Assembly: GCA_036924085.1 (NCBI GenBank)
Contig: JAVGWX010000002.1
Location: 151,466,071 to 151,530,070, forward strand
DNA: 64,000 bases
From: Ariolimax columbianus
Lineage: Eukaryota > Mollusca > Gastropoda > Stylommatophora > Arionidae
Direction: 5' to 3'
Shown: positions 48,356 through 59,194 of the stretch, in pieces
How the letters are laid out: every line of letters starts with the position of its first letter
Position numbering within the stretch: position 1 is the stretch's first letter
Made by a program: the position numbers and the translations under genes
The notes under the pieces: generated by a model
The model's database searches: none
Told to the model about the DNA's origin: nothing
The model's input: only the letters and a program-made list of their open reading frames with translations

Positions 48356-48910
48356 ACAGAAAACAGGAAGCAAGTGACAGCTATGAAAATAATGAACTAA
48401 CATTATGCGAGATAAATTTGATTTTTAATTTGTTTAACCGAATCCATTATTCCGAAGCGTACGTCCAACACTTCATTTAGATTTACGTTATCCAGCTTAT
48501 AAGAAATCCTCCTCCTTCCCTTCTTCTTCTTCGGCATATGTCGTGAAAATGACGTTGTTATGTTATGCCGTAGTTTACAGCGGCGTTGCGATATATGTGC
48601 CTTTCGGCCCTACACATCCGAGATAACTTGGCTTTTTTTACTACTGTGTTTGTCTTCCCTTTACGATTCCTATCCCTTGACTTTACTTTACTACTGACTA
48701 GTGCAATCTGCCTCTAGGGCTTCCACGTGGACGCGTAACATGGTTTTGGTTTTATACCAACTTCACTCTCTCGTCTTGGGCTACCTTTGTACAGTTGCCA
48801 GACATTATGAATACGACTGGATTTAGCGCAGAATGCAGATTTTTCCTCATGGCTTACTCCTGGAATCTTTCCCGTAAGCATGTGTCCCGAAAAGCCGCGG
48901 GGATGTGCCA
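48356..48910 (-). other. Unidentified repeat-like segment with GAA tail
   Basis: A minus-strand open run (48911 down to 48714) includes GFSGHMLTGKIPGVSHEEKS and SRIHNVWQLYKGSPRRESEV. Downstream on that strand it ends in GCCGAAGAAGAAGAAGAAGG (48535-48515), the same kind of tail seen on family A LINEs. I do not recognise the protein. It could be the 3' end of another non-LTR element. Confidence 0.4.
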
Positions 48911-49270
48911 TCCTATAAGTTAGAAATGCAGGATGCCCTGGACCAAATCTCTATACTTAAAATAAATGGCATCGGAAACTGTAAGTACCAAATAATGTTC
49001 CAGATGTTCACACAAAATGTTGTCACAAAGTCAAAGTCAAAGCCATACACATATACACATACACGCTATAATTATTCCGGTGTTCCCGAAACCAACAGAC
49101 GGCAACGGAGATAAACCAGCCAAAACGTATCATGTGCGCGAACAAAACATATACGTCCCAAACATTTCATCAATGGCGATCAGAACTGAATAACTAGTCT
49201 ATCGTTGAGGGTAATCCATTTGCGCCACATTCAATATGAAATAGCACACGCTACAAGGATGATACATATT
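48911..49270. other. No gene recognised
   Basis: Spacer before a purine tract. Confidence 0.5.
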
Positions 49271-50100
49271 ACAGACAAGGTAATCAGAGTTACAGTAGAC
49301 AAGCCTCAAATACACACTGTCGATATGTTTATATCAGTGAGGAAGAAACATTATGGCTTACACAGTATCACATAAATATACATATACTGGAAAGAGTGTG
49401 ATAGAAACGGAATGACAAACCGCAAAGCAGATACATAATGACTGTCAGAAACAAACATATACATAGTGAAGTAATAATAGAGAGACTGTGGGTCAGTGAC
49501 ACATTGGCATATACAGGATAAGACAGAGACATGATGACAGACAGAGAATTGATGGGGAGGAATATACAAAAGGACACAAAGACACTGAGACACATATAAT
49601 GACATGCATGCATATGCGAAGACATACCTACCATGCGCACAATGAAACGAGACATATTAAAAGTCACAGACAGAAACATCAGAACAACATCAAATCAAAT
49701 AAAGACACAATAACAGGATGACAGTAACGAACATGCAACGTGGCAAGTGGCAGTGAACACGTGTAAGAGATAGAGAGAGAGATCGATCAGAATAGCCATA
49801 CATTGAGGAAACAAGACACTGCCAGGCAGAAAGTGAGACAGACATAATGGAAGAGAGGGAGAGAGCGACATAGAACACAAGAGATAATGACCGACATAGA
49901 CTGAAGCAGAGATATAGAGACAATGTACCAGAGACATTAAAATAGAATAATAGACATATAGAGACAGTGAACCAGAGCCATAAAAACAAAATAACAGACA
50001 TAAAGAGACATTAACCAAACAATGCAAATACAAAGAAACACGTATTATACTTTTCATAAACACAGATTCACAGACACGGAATGGCAGAACAAAGAATATA
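49271..50100. repeat. Long purine-rich ACAGACATA tract
   Basis: About 800 bp of words such as AGACAGAGACATGATGACAG and GAGAGATAGAGAGAGAGATC with little strict periodicity, purines on the plus strand. Minus-strand frames up to 165 codons (Leu/Ser/Cys/Val-rich) are compositional. Confidence 0.78.
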
Positions 50101-51194
50101 ATGAAATGCATCTGGTCATATACTTCCAATACCTCCAAATTTGTTTTCTTCTCTTTCCAAGAAATGCGACCAAATCTTCTATATACCAACATTTTGAAAA
50201 CTTCATTTCTTTAGACTTCCATAATTCTCCAGTGAAAGCTTCTCTCGTCCTTTGTATTCTCAATTTGACATATTTATGTGTATCTCCACTTAATCTTTAT
50301 TGCTATCAAGATAATCGAATGCCACATATACGTCCCAAATAGGTGAATTTATTATCATAGTCTGGGTTTTTCACGATTTGTCCTCATTCCGTCTGCAACC
50401 TCAGTCCTCAAGTACACTTACTGTTTACTGCACTAACTGTCCGGTCCAGCAAACTAGGTTCAATCCACCATTTATGCTGCATATTTTTTTTTAGTTTAGT
50501 TCCTCAGCTGTTGGATTCGTACTGAAACATTGAGTGCCATTGCAAGTCTGGGATGTTAAGGTGACAGGTGTGATGCTAACTAGGTCAACCTTAACGGGCC
50601 ATTGGGCTACAAATTATGGACCTAACTGCATATTGTGAATACGCAAGACAACATGTGAACGAGATCTTTACTCTATTTTATTTACAATAACGTAAAATGA
50701 AGGTCAGAAGCAAAGAGACGAAGACGTAATGACTGATAGACGGACATAATAACTGCAAATGACGTCACACATATCTTTGAATCTGATCGTGTGGATCCTA
50801 AGTCACGGAATCACAATAGTTCATCAAGTATGGATCTGCTCTGTACTAATTAACACCTTATATATAATGCATTCTTAGTACACCGTGCCCTACATACCGG
50901 TGACACACTTACACTAACTATACTTAACGAGAAACACAGCCTACATTTGTACCAAACAAATTGTAAACACATTTTTCACCATATCAAATTCATGACTTGT
51001 CAATATACCCCGTATTCCAGCTGCAAGCCACGAAGTACAACCTTACGCCTAGCGATATCTGTCGTCGTTGTTTGACTTGATTCCCGTAGCAGGTGGTTAT
51101 CGAGGGGTTACAGATGACTGCAGGCCGCATCACCACTGCTGTCTCCACGTTGTGTGCTGCCAATGTTGTTTTTTTCGTCAGAAAAACAATCTTT
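50101..51194. other. No gene recognised
   Basis: AT-rich spacer; short frames only. Confidence 0.45.
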
Positions 51195-51268
51195 GCCTTA
51201 CTCTGGATTCGATCCGCTGTCCTCCTTGTCAGTTGGCAGGACAGCGGAACCATTCGGCCACGCGATAT
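51195..51268 (-). repeat. tRNA-like segment with perfect 10-bp hairpin (SINE or tRNA relic)
   Basis: On the minus strand TGGCCGAATGGTT (51260-51248) fits the RNA polymerase III A box and GGATCGAATCC (51215-51205) fits the B box, about 33 bases apart. Between them CCGCTGTCCT and AGGACAGCGG (51247-51238 and 51223-51214) are perfect inverse complements with a 14-base loop. The A box resembles tRNA-Ser/Leu, but the middle no longer folds as a cloverleaf. This is a tRNA-derived SINE head or pseudo-tRNA. Confidence 0.55.
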
Positions 51269-52049
51269 TTGTATCGTGTTAAAATATCCAGCGCATTGCT
51301 ATAGAAACAGTTGAACATTGGGGGATTTTTATTTAAATACATTACTTCAGCCATGACCGGTTTCAATGGCGGAAAAGCGGTTGTTATTTTTTATGAAAAC
51401 AATTTTGAAACGAAATATGCTCTTCTTCACTCGAATGGACTCATCACGTTATTGAGGATGATCAAGTTTATCTGTTGCAACGGATTTTTTGGAGGTAGAT
51501 TTGTTTAGTTTGTTCATGTAGATGCGTGTGGTGGAAAGTAACGGATATGCCGTTCTTGAAAGTAAACATTGCTCTGTGGCGCTTGAAACATGTTTTTGGA
51601 AACCAGATATATCCGAAATATAAGTGTAGGTGTTTGTTATATGTTTCACTTGCATATCCGTGTATCTGACACACACAAAAACAAAAGCATAAACAAAATC
51701 GTTATTAATTTATGTTTCTACGCACATAGAATTAATTTCGATAGACCAACAAATAAAATGGTTATCGGTTCTCAAAGTCAACAATATTTTTAAAACGTGA
51801 GGTGCTGGAACATGATGCAGTTGGATGAGGCAAACAGTATAGCATAATTTTGGAGCTTCATAAACATTGCAGGTGAGGATGTACACATTAAGATACAAAT
51901 GTAAAGAGTGACTTTTCTCATGTTGAAAACATTTTGTAATGCAGTGGGGATAAGGTTTATGCATAAATATCAAACATTATTTGATTTTGAAATTAAGGAT
52001 TTATATAATACCTTGCAAGACACACTAGATAAGACAAAGTCGAGACACC
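51269..52049. other. No gene recognised
   Basis: AT-rich; may hold SINE body or eroded LINE 5' region. Confidence 0.4.
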
Positions 52050-54510
52050 CTGATCATCAATAGGGATTTTAACTCAAACTTTGGCGCAGAAAGAACAGCA
52101 GAAGAAAGAAGAGTATGATGATCCTTTGGTCTTGGACACAAGAACGAAAGAGGGACAAATTAGTTGAGTTCTGTTTGGAGAATAACATCACCATTGCCAC
52201 CACTCTATTTAACCATCATCCGAGGGGATTATACACATGGACCTCCTCCGATGGCAAGCATAGAAATCAGATTGATTACATTCTAGTACAGCACAGGTGG
52301 TGGTCCAGTATGTTGTCAACTAAAACGCTTCCAGGAGCGGACTTCTACACGAATCTTGAATTGCTGATTGCTGTACTTACGATAAGACTACGACGGACGA
52401 ACACACGACCAATACGTTTTATGTCCAAGCAATACCATATGCATATAACGTGAAAATAGATAACACATTGGAGGCACTAATGGCAACGATATAAAATATG
52501 TATACTGAAGAATTGGTGTCACAAGTGAGAGAAGCACTCATCTCAACAGCACACGAAAATATTCCTAAGAAAGTGAGTAATAATCAGAACTATATTACGG
52601 ATGAGACACTGCGACTCGTAGAGTCAAGAAGGAAACTGAGACAGGCAGGAACAGAACGAAACACTGACAAATACATCAATTTTACATAACAAATCAGGAT
52701 AAAGATTAGGCAGTATAGGAAACATCACATAATGGACATATTTAACAGAATAGAGGAACTCCAGGGGCAGGGGAATAAACGCGAATCATTCAACGAGATT
52801 AGATCTCTGACTGGAGAATCCCGCTATCTGAACAGGCAATACATGCTAGAAACGAGGAAACTATGACATAAAGCAAAGACAGTCTAGGAACATGGATGGA
52901 ATACTGCGAAGAGATGTACGGGGGCAACAAAAAAATACAAAAGACATGCTAACAAACAATGAAGAGGAAGAACCAGAACTCACATTGAGCAAAGTTTTAG
53001 CAGCGATTAATGCGTTGTATAAAGGGAACACCCGAGGCTGCGATGGTATACACGATGAACCGATACAAGCTGGAGGAGAGGTAACCATCCTCAAATGCCA
53101 TGCAGCCAGTGATAAGACCTGGATCAACACAGAATGGCAAACAACAAGGAAACGATCTGTATACATCTCCATACCTTAGAAAGGGAATCTAAAGTTATGT
53201 ACATACTATTGCACTATCGCCTTGATAAAACCACGCCAGCCAGATCTTATTGCGTATCATTATGAAAGAATATAAATAAATATGGACTAGGAAATAAACT
53301 AAACTCAAGCATGGTTAATGTAATGAAGAAGCACAATGGACCATATCTTCAACACGAGAAACACCATTGGTAAAAGTAGATAATTCAATACCGACCTATA
53401 TGCATGTTTTATAGACTCACCAAAGTCTTTGAATGCGTAAACCATCAGCAAATGGGGAAGATTATGAAATATATCGGATTCCCAGCACATCTGGTTCATC
53501 TAAGAAAAATCATATACAAGGTGCAGCAAGCAGCCGTCAGAATTAATTGTGAAATCTCAGATTGGTTCGTGATACAAAAAGAGTTTGACAGGATTGCATT
53601 CTTTCACCATACATGTTCGACATATATGCGGAAAACATCATCAGGAATGTAAAGGCAAATACAATTTCTTCCAGACTTCGATCCTTTCACAATAACAGAA
53701 AAGCAGATACCGGAAGTACGATATGACGACGACATAGTGTTGCCCTCAAACAGCGCCAATGGATTAGAACAAATAAGTACATCACTTCAGACGCACAGCG
53801 AAGACCAGAATCTCTACCTGAATACAAAGAAAACTAAGATCACAACAACTGACAAAACTCCAACATAAAATCGAAATTGCTGACGAAGAGATTGAAAATG
53901 TTACACATTTCTAATATATGGAATCAATACTAAACAGCAATGGAGACTGTACATAGGCGGTAAGAAGGAGACTAACTATGGCAATCCAGACGATAAGGTG
54001 TATACAAAATATATGGTATAATACAAACAAGGAACTACAACTAAAGATCCTAAGGACATGCATTTTTCCTTAGCCAATCTATGGGTGTTAATCATGGACG
54101 ATTACAAAAGTAGGAAGAGCAAAGATAGGTGCCTTTGAAACACAGTGCTAGAGAAGAGGTTTGAAAATACCGTGGACAAAGAAAGAAAGAAACAAATCCG
54201 TCAGGGTAGACGTGAATGTAGAGGAGAATTGGCTCATCAATGATGTAATGAGTCGAAAACTGAGGTTTTTTCTGGACGTCAAACGACACAACGGACTGGA
54301 GACAGTGGTTATTGAGGGTATGGTTACTGGAAAGAGAGGCAGGGGCCGACCGAGAAGACTATGGACTCAGGATATTAAGGAGACCTTGGATTTTACCTTG
54401 GAGCAGGCTTGGAAGACTGGCGGAAGACATAGTTTCTTACATACATGAAATCGATGTTCTGCAAAGGACATGCTACATGAGGATAATGAAGATAAAGTTA
54501 AGATAAGTTC
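52050..54510 (+). pseudogene. LINE family D: endonuclease to C-terminus, heavily decayed
   Basis: Endonuclease: INRDFNSNFG (52065, equivalent to GDFN), LVEFCLENNITIATTLF, RGLYTWTSSDGKHRNQIDYI (52240) and LPGADFYTN (usual SDH replaced by YTN). RT traces: LYKGNTRGCDGIHDEPIQAG (53015), a CFIDSPKSLNA/FYRLTKVFECV stretch (53405, normally DFxKAFDxV), a DDDIVLPSN-type area (53730). C-terminal end: RGLKIPWTKKERNKSVRVDV (54155), KLRFFLDVKRHN and TGKRGRGRPRRLWTQDIKET (54330). Many stops. The C-terminal style differs from families A, B and C. Clade unassigned. Confidence 0.8.
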
Positions 54511-54689
54511 CCCCTGTCTACTCTAACTGCCATGGCGTATGGTGGAAACGCATGCACATTGGTCTCGTTACAAATCAACCACGTATTTAAACGTGTGATC
54601 AGTATATCGTTCTTTATTTAATTCGGATTACTATGAACAACTCTGAATTTTAGTTTAAACTTCGTCTACTTGATAGATGAAACATGAGT

Positions 54690-55060
54690 GTGACAATATC
54701 TATCTACAAAGATCCTGCGGTGTTTCTGCAGGGCTCAAGCAGAGGCAATGGTCACAATTGGCACTCTCGCCTTTACGTTGATCCAGGAAATAGTCTACTT
54801 TTGCTCTGGTTATTTGAGATCTAACCGTTTCCTCGTTTATTGTTGAAAGAATGTCATACATGTCTTTACTTTCTTGGGTCATATGTGTTACTATTGCTTC
54901 TCTGATGAATCGATTTAAATCGACCAGAGCATACATTGGTTCATCTATATTGCTGTATGTTTCCAATGCGATTGCACGCTCGACCTGGCTCACGCTGAAT
55001 GAAGTGTTGCAAGAATTTCTCTCTGAATGAATCCACTTTAATAATCATTTCTCTGAACTT
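54690..55060 (-). CDS. Unidentified open reading frame fragment
   Basis: A minus-strand run of 97 codons (54993-54700) reads as acidic, helix-prone sequence (EPMYALVDLNRFIREAIVTH, ESKDMYDILSTINEETVRSQ) ending with a Cys/His-containing SANCDHCLCLSPAE. Another frame upstream (about 55070-55010: KFREMIIKVDSFREKFLQHF) looks like its continuation after a frameshift. Composition is protein-like, unlike the low-complexity frames around it. I do not recognise a family; a degraded transposon protein is the likeliest origin. Confidence 0.35.
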
Positions 55061-55739
55061 GTGATCATGTTCTTAATGGCTCGGTTTGTCGATTTCTGAC
55101 AGTCATCGTTAATCTTACCATCATGTCAGAGACTACAGCGCTATTTGGATGAACGCCCCAGCTCGCATACATGTATTCCGTTATATCTAGTATAAAAGCT
55201 CGTTCTCCTGTTATCAGATTGTCGAGGGACTATAGTCTTTTATTGCTGGTTGTCATCTACCTTTAATAAAAGCTGTAACCATCGCCACTGGGGGGAACTG
55301 TTGCGTCTTTGACATATTCCTGCATTATGAAATATAAATGGAATCGAGGAAGCAGACCGAATAGCAAAGGAGGGAGGAGTTAGACCTCACACTGAAAAAA
55401 TATTTGCATACGAAAAAATGAACCAAAATTAATACAATATTACTTCTAAAAATAGCGCATAGAACAACCAAAACTGATATAGCAGAAGCATAATATTGCT
55501 TACCAAGAAGAAATCAATCGATTTGCCAATAGTTCACTGCAGATTTAAAATCATCTGTTTAACAATATACAGTTTGATTACTAAGACATGTACCCATGTG
55601 GAGAGAACATGTTCTACGAGTCTGCCGGCTCCACGAGATGGCAAAAGTGACTACGTGAACCTTCCCAATCAAACTGCGAGATAAACTGTATGGCGACGAG
55701 AGAAGCCCGAGGGAGGCCGCCAAGTTTATAAAGGAGATA
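55061..55739. other. No gene recognised
   Basis: AT-rich spacer. Confidence 0.45.
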
Positions 55740-55829
55740 AATACGATTATTTGAAATCGAATGGCAAGAAAGAAAAATACATTAAGAGTGAACACATGTG
55801 GTGGAGATGGAGAGATATACAAAGAGTAC

Positions 55830-55861
<32 letters not shown>

Positions 55862-56088
55862 GAATGATAACAAAGTTTCTTTATGTATGTGCGTAATAGA
55901 CGTGATAGACTGAGGTGGAGACAGAAAAAGGCAGATAGTAAGAAACGAATAGGAAACAAGTGATAACGGTATAGCCAGTTAGACAGAGACATACATACAG
56001 CCATAACGACAGATGTAGCCATTCAGAGTGAACTAAAAAATCATATAAAGTGAACGAACGTGAAAAAAGAGGTACACATATAGAGAGG

Positions 56089-56120
<32 letters not shown>

Positions 56121-56280
56121 CAGCAAGACATATATAGAGAGATGGAAAGGCAGGAATACACACAAAGAACCTGTTAACATTGCGAGAGACAGAATAAGAG
56201 AAATGAGCACAGACAGGAAGAGATAGAGATACGTCGCATATCGACACTTTGAAACACAAGCCTTTAACCAAACCAACAAA
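55740..56280. repeat. GA-rich purine tract
   Basis: GA runs at 55828-55862 and 56080-56120 within ACAGAGACATACATACAG-type words, purines on the plus strand. Confidence 0.85.
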
Positions 56281-56439
56281 AACATTTCCGTGTCCGATAT
56301 ACTCACATATTGTTTCACAAAAACCTACCATCAGGCATGCTTTTTCGTTTCCATTTAACAGGATTCCAACATCCTGGGACAGTTATGCCTGAGTGGTGAC
56401 TCCTTTGGTTGCTCCACATTCACAGACATAGCCGTCCGC

Positions 56440-57512
56440 ACAACGGCATTTTTTTTTCCAACTGTAAATTGACATCGAGGTCCACACTGATAGAACTAGA
56501 AGACACAATCCAGGAACTCAAACTCAACAAGTCACCTTGCAAGGATGGTATCGCACACAATAAACCAATAAAGATGGTGCAGAAAGTAAATAAGATGCTT
56601 TTAAAGATAATAAGTGCAAGACGGAAGACATGCCATGGGCCTGCAGAATAGAAGGAAGTCGCCCATCAACCTATCAGTGAACAAGGCAAGGATAGACTGA
56701 ACCCAGGTAGTCGTAGTCAAGTCAGCCTACCCAGTCGCATGGGCAGACTGAAGGATAAACTGGTCAATGGAAGACTTATGTTGGACCTGCAAAAACAATA
56801 GCAAACGCCGGTGCATCAAAGTGGATTCGGAGAACATAGATCAACAGAAGACCACATGACCTATAATTCATATAATACCTATTATACTTTTTCAGAAAAA
56901 TAAGCATATACTAGTCATGTGCATAGACACCAGAACAGTCTTCGGTAGAGTTTGGAAAGATGGACTCAAGACCAAAGTCCTCACATTGGAAATATTAGTG
57001 CTTATACATTAATTTAATAGAACAGCTAGAGTCCAGGTAAAGGTGAAACGCAGGAGTAAGTTAACATGACAATAAGGAGCTCTACAAGGGGTAGTATTGC
57101 CCATTGCGCTCTTCTGATCTTTATCCCAAAAAACGGAGGGCATCTACAATAGAGTACTTGCTGCAATCTACGCGGACGATGCAAACAAAAACTAAGAAAA
57201 CAAAGAGCATTTGGAAAACTAGAGAACTGGACACAATTATGGTTGTTCAACATAAACGAAAAGAAAACCACATTTATAGTTTTCAGTTTATCAACCTGCA
57301 ATGAGAAAACACTTGTTTATTAACAAAAATTACATCTCAGAAACAAGCGACTATCATCACCACCAGGGCCATGAGGAACATGCCATTAGAAGTGCTAGAA
57401 ACAATGACATTCCCCCAGTGACTTGAAGATAGACAGGACATACACGTAATGCAGATGACACAAACTGACAAAAGACTTCCAAAAACCCAACTGGCCAAAT
57501 AACGAACATCCA
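56440..57512 (+). pseudogene. LINE family A relative: RT and thumb, decayed with internal loss
   Basis: Plus strand: ELEDTIQELKLNKSPCKDGI (56490) matches family A MREMEEAM-ILKKRKSPGKDGI. The GKDRLNPGSRSQVSLPSRMG stretch matches KDKTDPNGYRPISLLSCVGK. Then SGFGEHRSTEDHMTY (56822, equal to AGFRQHRSTEDQ), a RTVFGRVWKDGLKTKV-type area (56945), LFNINEKKTTFIVFSLST (57240) matching WLVKINEEKTTGTIFSLS. After 57345 it jumps to a RAMRNMPLEVLE and DRQDIHV stretch equivalent to the thumb (GGMKSTPIVELE, DRRDCRAQ), so about 300 bp of the element is missing. The 3' end runs into a GA-rich tract. Confidence 0.8.
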
Positions 57513-57821
57513 CAAAAAAGACATATAGAAAGAGAGAGACAGAGAGAAATAGAGAGAGAGAGATATATAACGAGAGAGAAAGAGAGAAAGCAAGAGAGAA
57601 AGAGAGAGAGCGAGAGATAATGAGAGATTATAATAATTAAAGGAGAGCGAGTTTTTCCAATAAATAAATGCAGCCTACAAGAGTTTGACAGAAAGAGAGC
57701 AACATCCAAAGAGGGTCTGAAATAGTCAAAAACGGAGCGACAGACAGAGACATATGGACATACAACAATATGAATTATGGTAAATAGAGACAGAGAGAGA
57801 AATAGGGTGAGAGCGAGAAAG

Positions 57822-57855
<34 letters not shown>

Positions 57856-58305
57856 TGAAAGCGATATGGAGTAATACACATTGGTCGACAGACAACGTGG
57901 CAGATCGTGTCATCAAGAGACAGTGAGTGAGAGATGAGAATAGTGATACAAACATAGTTACCCACTTCAAAGATACCCAGGAGTGAAAAGTCGAGAAAGA
58001 GAAAGAAAGAGACATACTGATAGAAAGGGAGAAGCTAGCAAAGACTAAAGAGGCATACACACATGCCGAGGTGAGAAATAGAGACCGAGAGATTGAGAGA
58101 GATAGATAGAGAGAGAGAGTGAGAGAGAGATACAGGTAGGACGGACACATATTTTGATAGGGCGAGTAAAAAAAACATAGGGTGAGAGAGAGTGAGAGAG
58201 AGAGAAAACGGGAGAGGGAGAGAGATAGATATAGAGAGATATACAGATTGGACGGACATAGATTTAGATAGGGTGAGTAACAAAAACCTAGGGAATGACA
58301 CATAA

Positions 58306-58338
<33 letters not shown>

Positions 58339-58740
58339 AAGAGAGAACGAGAGAGGGAGAGATAGAGAGACGGAGATAAAGCGAGATACAGACCGATGGT
58401 AAAACAAAGACAATGTACAACAGATAGTGATCACTAGAGAATAGAGAGAGGGACATAACAATGAAAGCATACAAATTGAGACGTCAAGATTGGCACAGAA
58501 AATAAATGGAAGAAATGAGAAAGAAAATAGAGAGAGAGAGAGAGAGAGAGAGTGAGAGAGAAAGAGAGAAAGAAAGAGAGAGAGGGAAAAAAAGAATACA
58601 CGAGAGAAAAATAGAATGAGTGGTAGAATGTTATTTGCAAATATACTTAAACCAAAAAGCGTTACAGAAATGGAATCCAATGATAGATAGAGTGAATGTT
58701 GACAGAGAAATAATTTTAAAAATGCTGACATCTAGGTGTT
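57513..58740. repeat. Long GA-rich purine tract
   Basis: About 1.2 kb dominated by GAGAGA, GATAGAGA and AGACAGAGA with a TA run at 58308-58325, purines on the plus strand. A 359-codon minus-strand frame (Leu/Ser/Phe/Tyr-rich) is purely compositional. Confidence 0.92.
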
Positions 58741-59138
58741 TAGAGAGAGTGAGTGTTTGAAGGATGGAGGAAATAAAAGGATAAAGAATTTGAAAAATTG
58801 TCGTGAAGTAACAGTGAGGCAGATTGAGAGTTGTTTAAATATTGAGTGAACAAATGAGAAAGAAGAAGTAAATGAATAGAAAAATTAAGTACACGAAGAT
58901 AAATGGAAAAAAAAGAACGAAGTAGCGTGAACAGATAAAGAAGCAGTTGAAAAAGATGATTTTAAAGGGGAAGAAGTAGACCTGAAATAATTACAAATTA
59001 GAGTATGCAGCAAAGAAAAAAAAAAATAAGAATAAACAAACAAAAAACCAAAGGACATTTTAAATAAAAATCGAAAAATGAAGAGAAGATGAAACAGAGA
59101 AGAATTAGAGAAGAGAGAAAATGAAGCAGAAACTGAAC
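58741..59138. other. A/G-rich spacer, no gene
   Basis: Purine-biased, poly-A-like patches at about 59017-59048. Lies 3' of the family C LINE end. Confidence 0.5.
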
Positions 59139-59194
59139 ATATAATAATAATAGCTGTCCATCGTTGTCGATGAGGACCGCCGACATCATCCTTG

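Noticed and set aside
57395..58474. 359-codon minus-strand frame rich in Leu and Ser
   Set aside because: Reads through GA-rich simple sequence; no start context, motif or non-repetitive portion.
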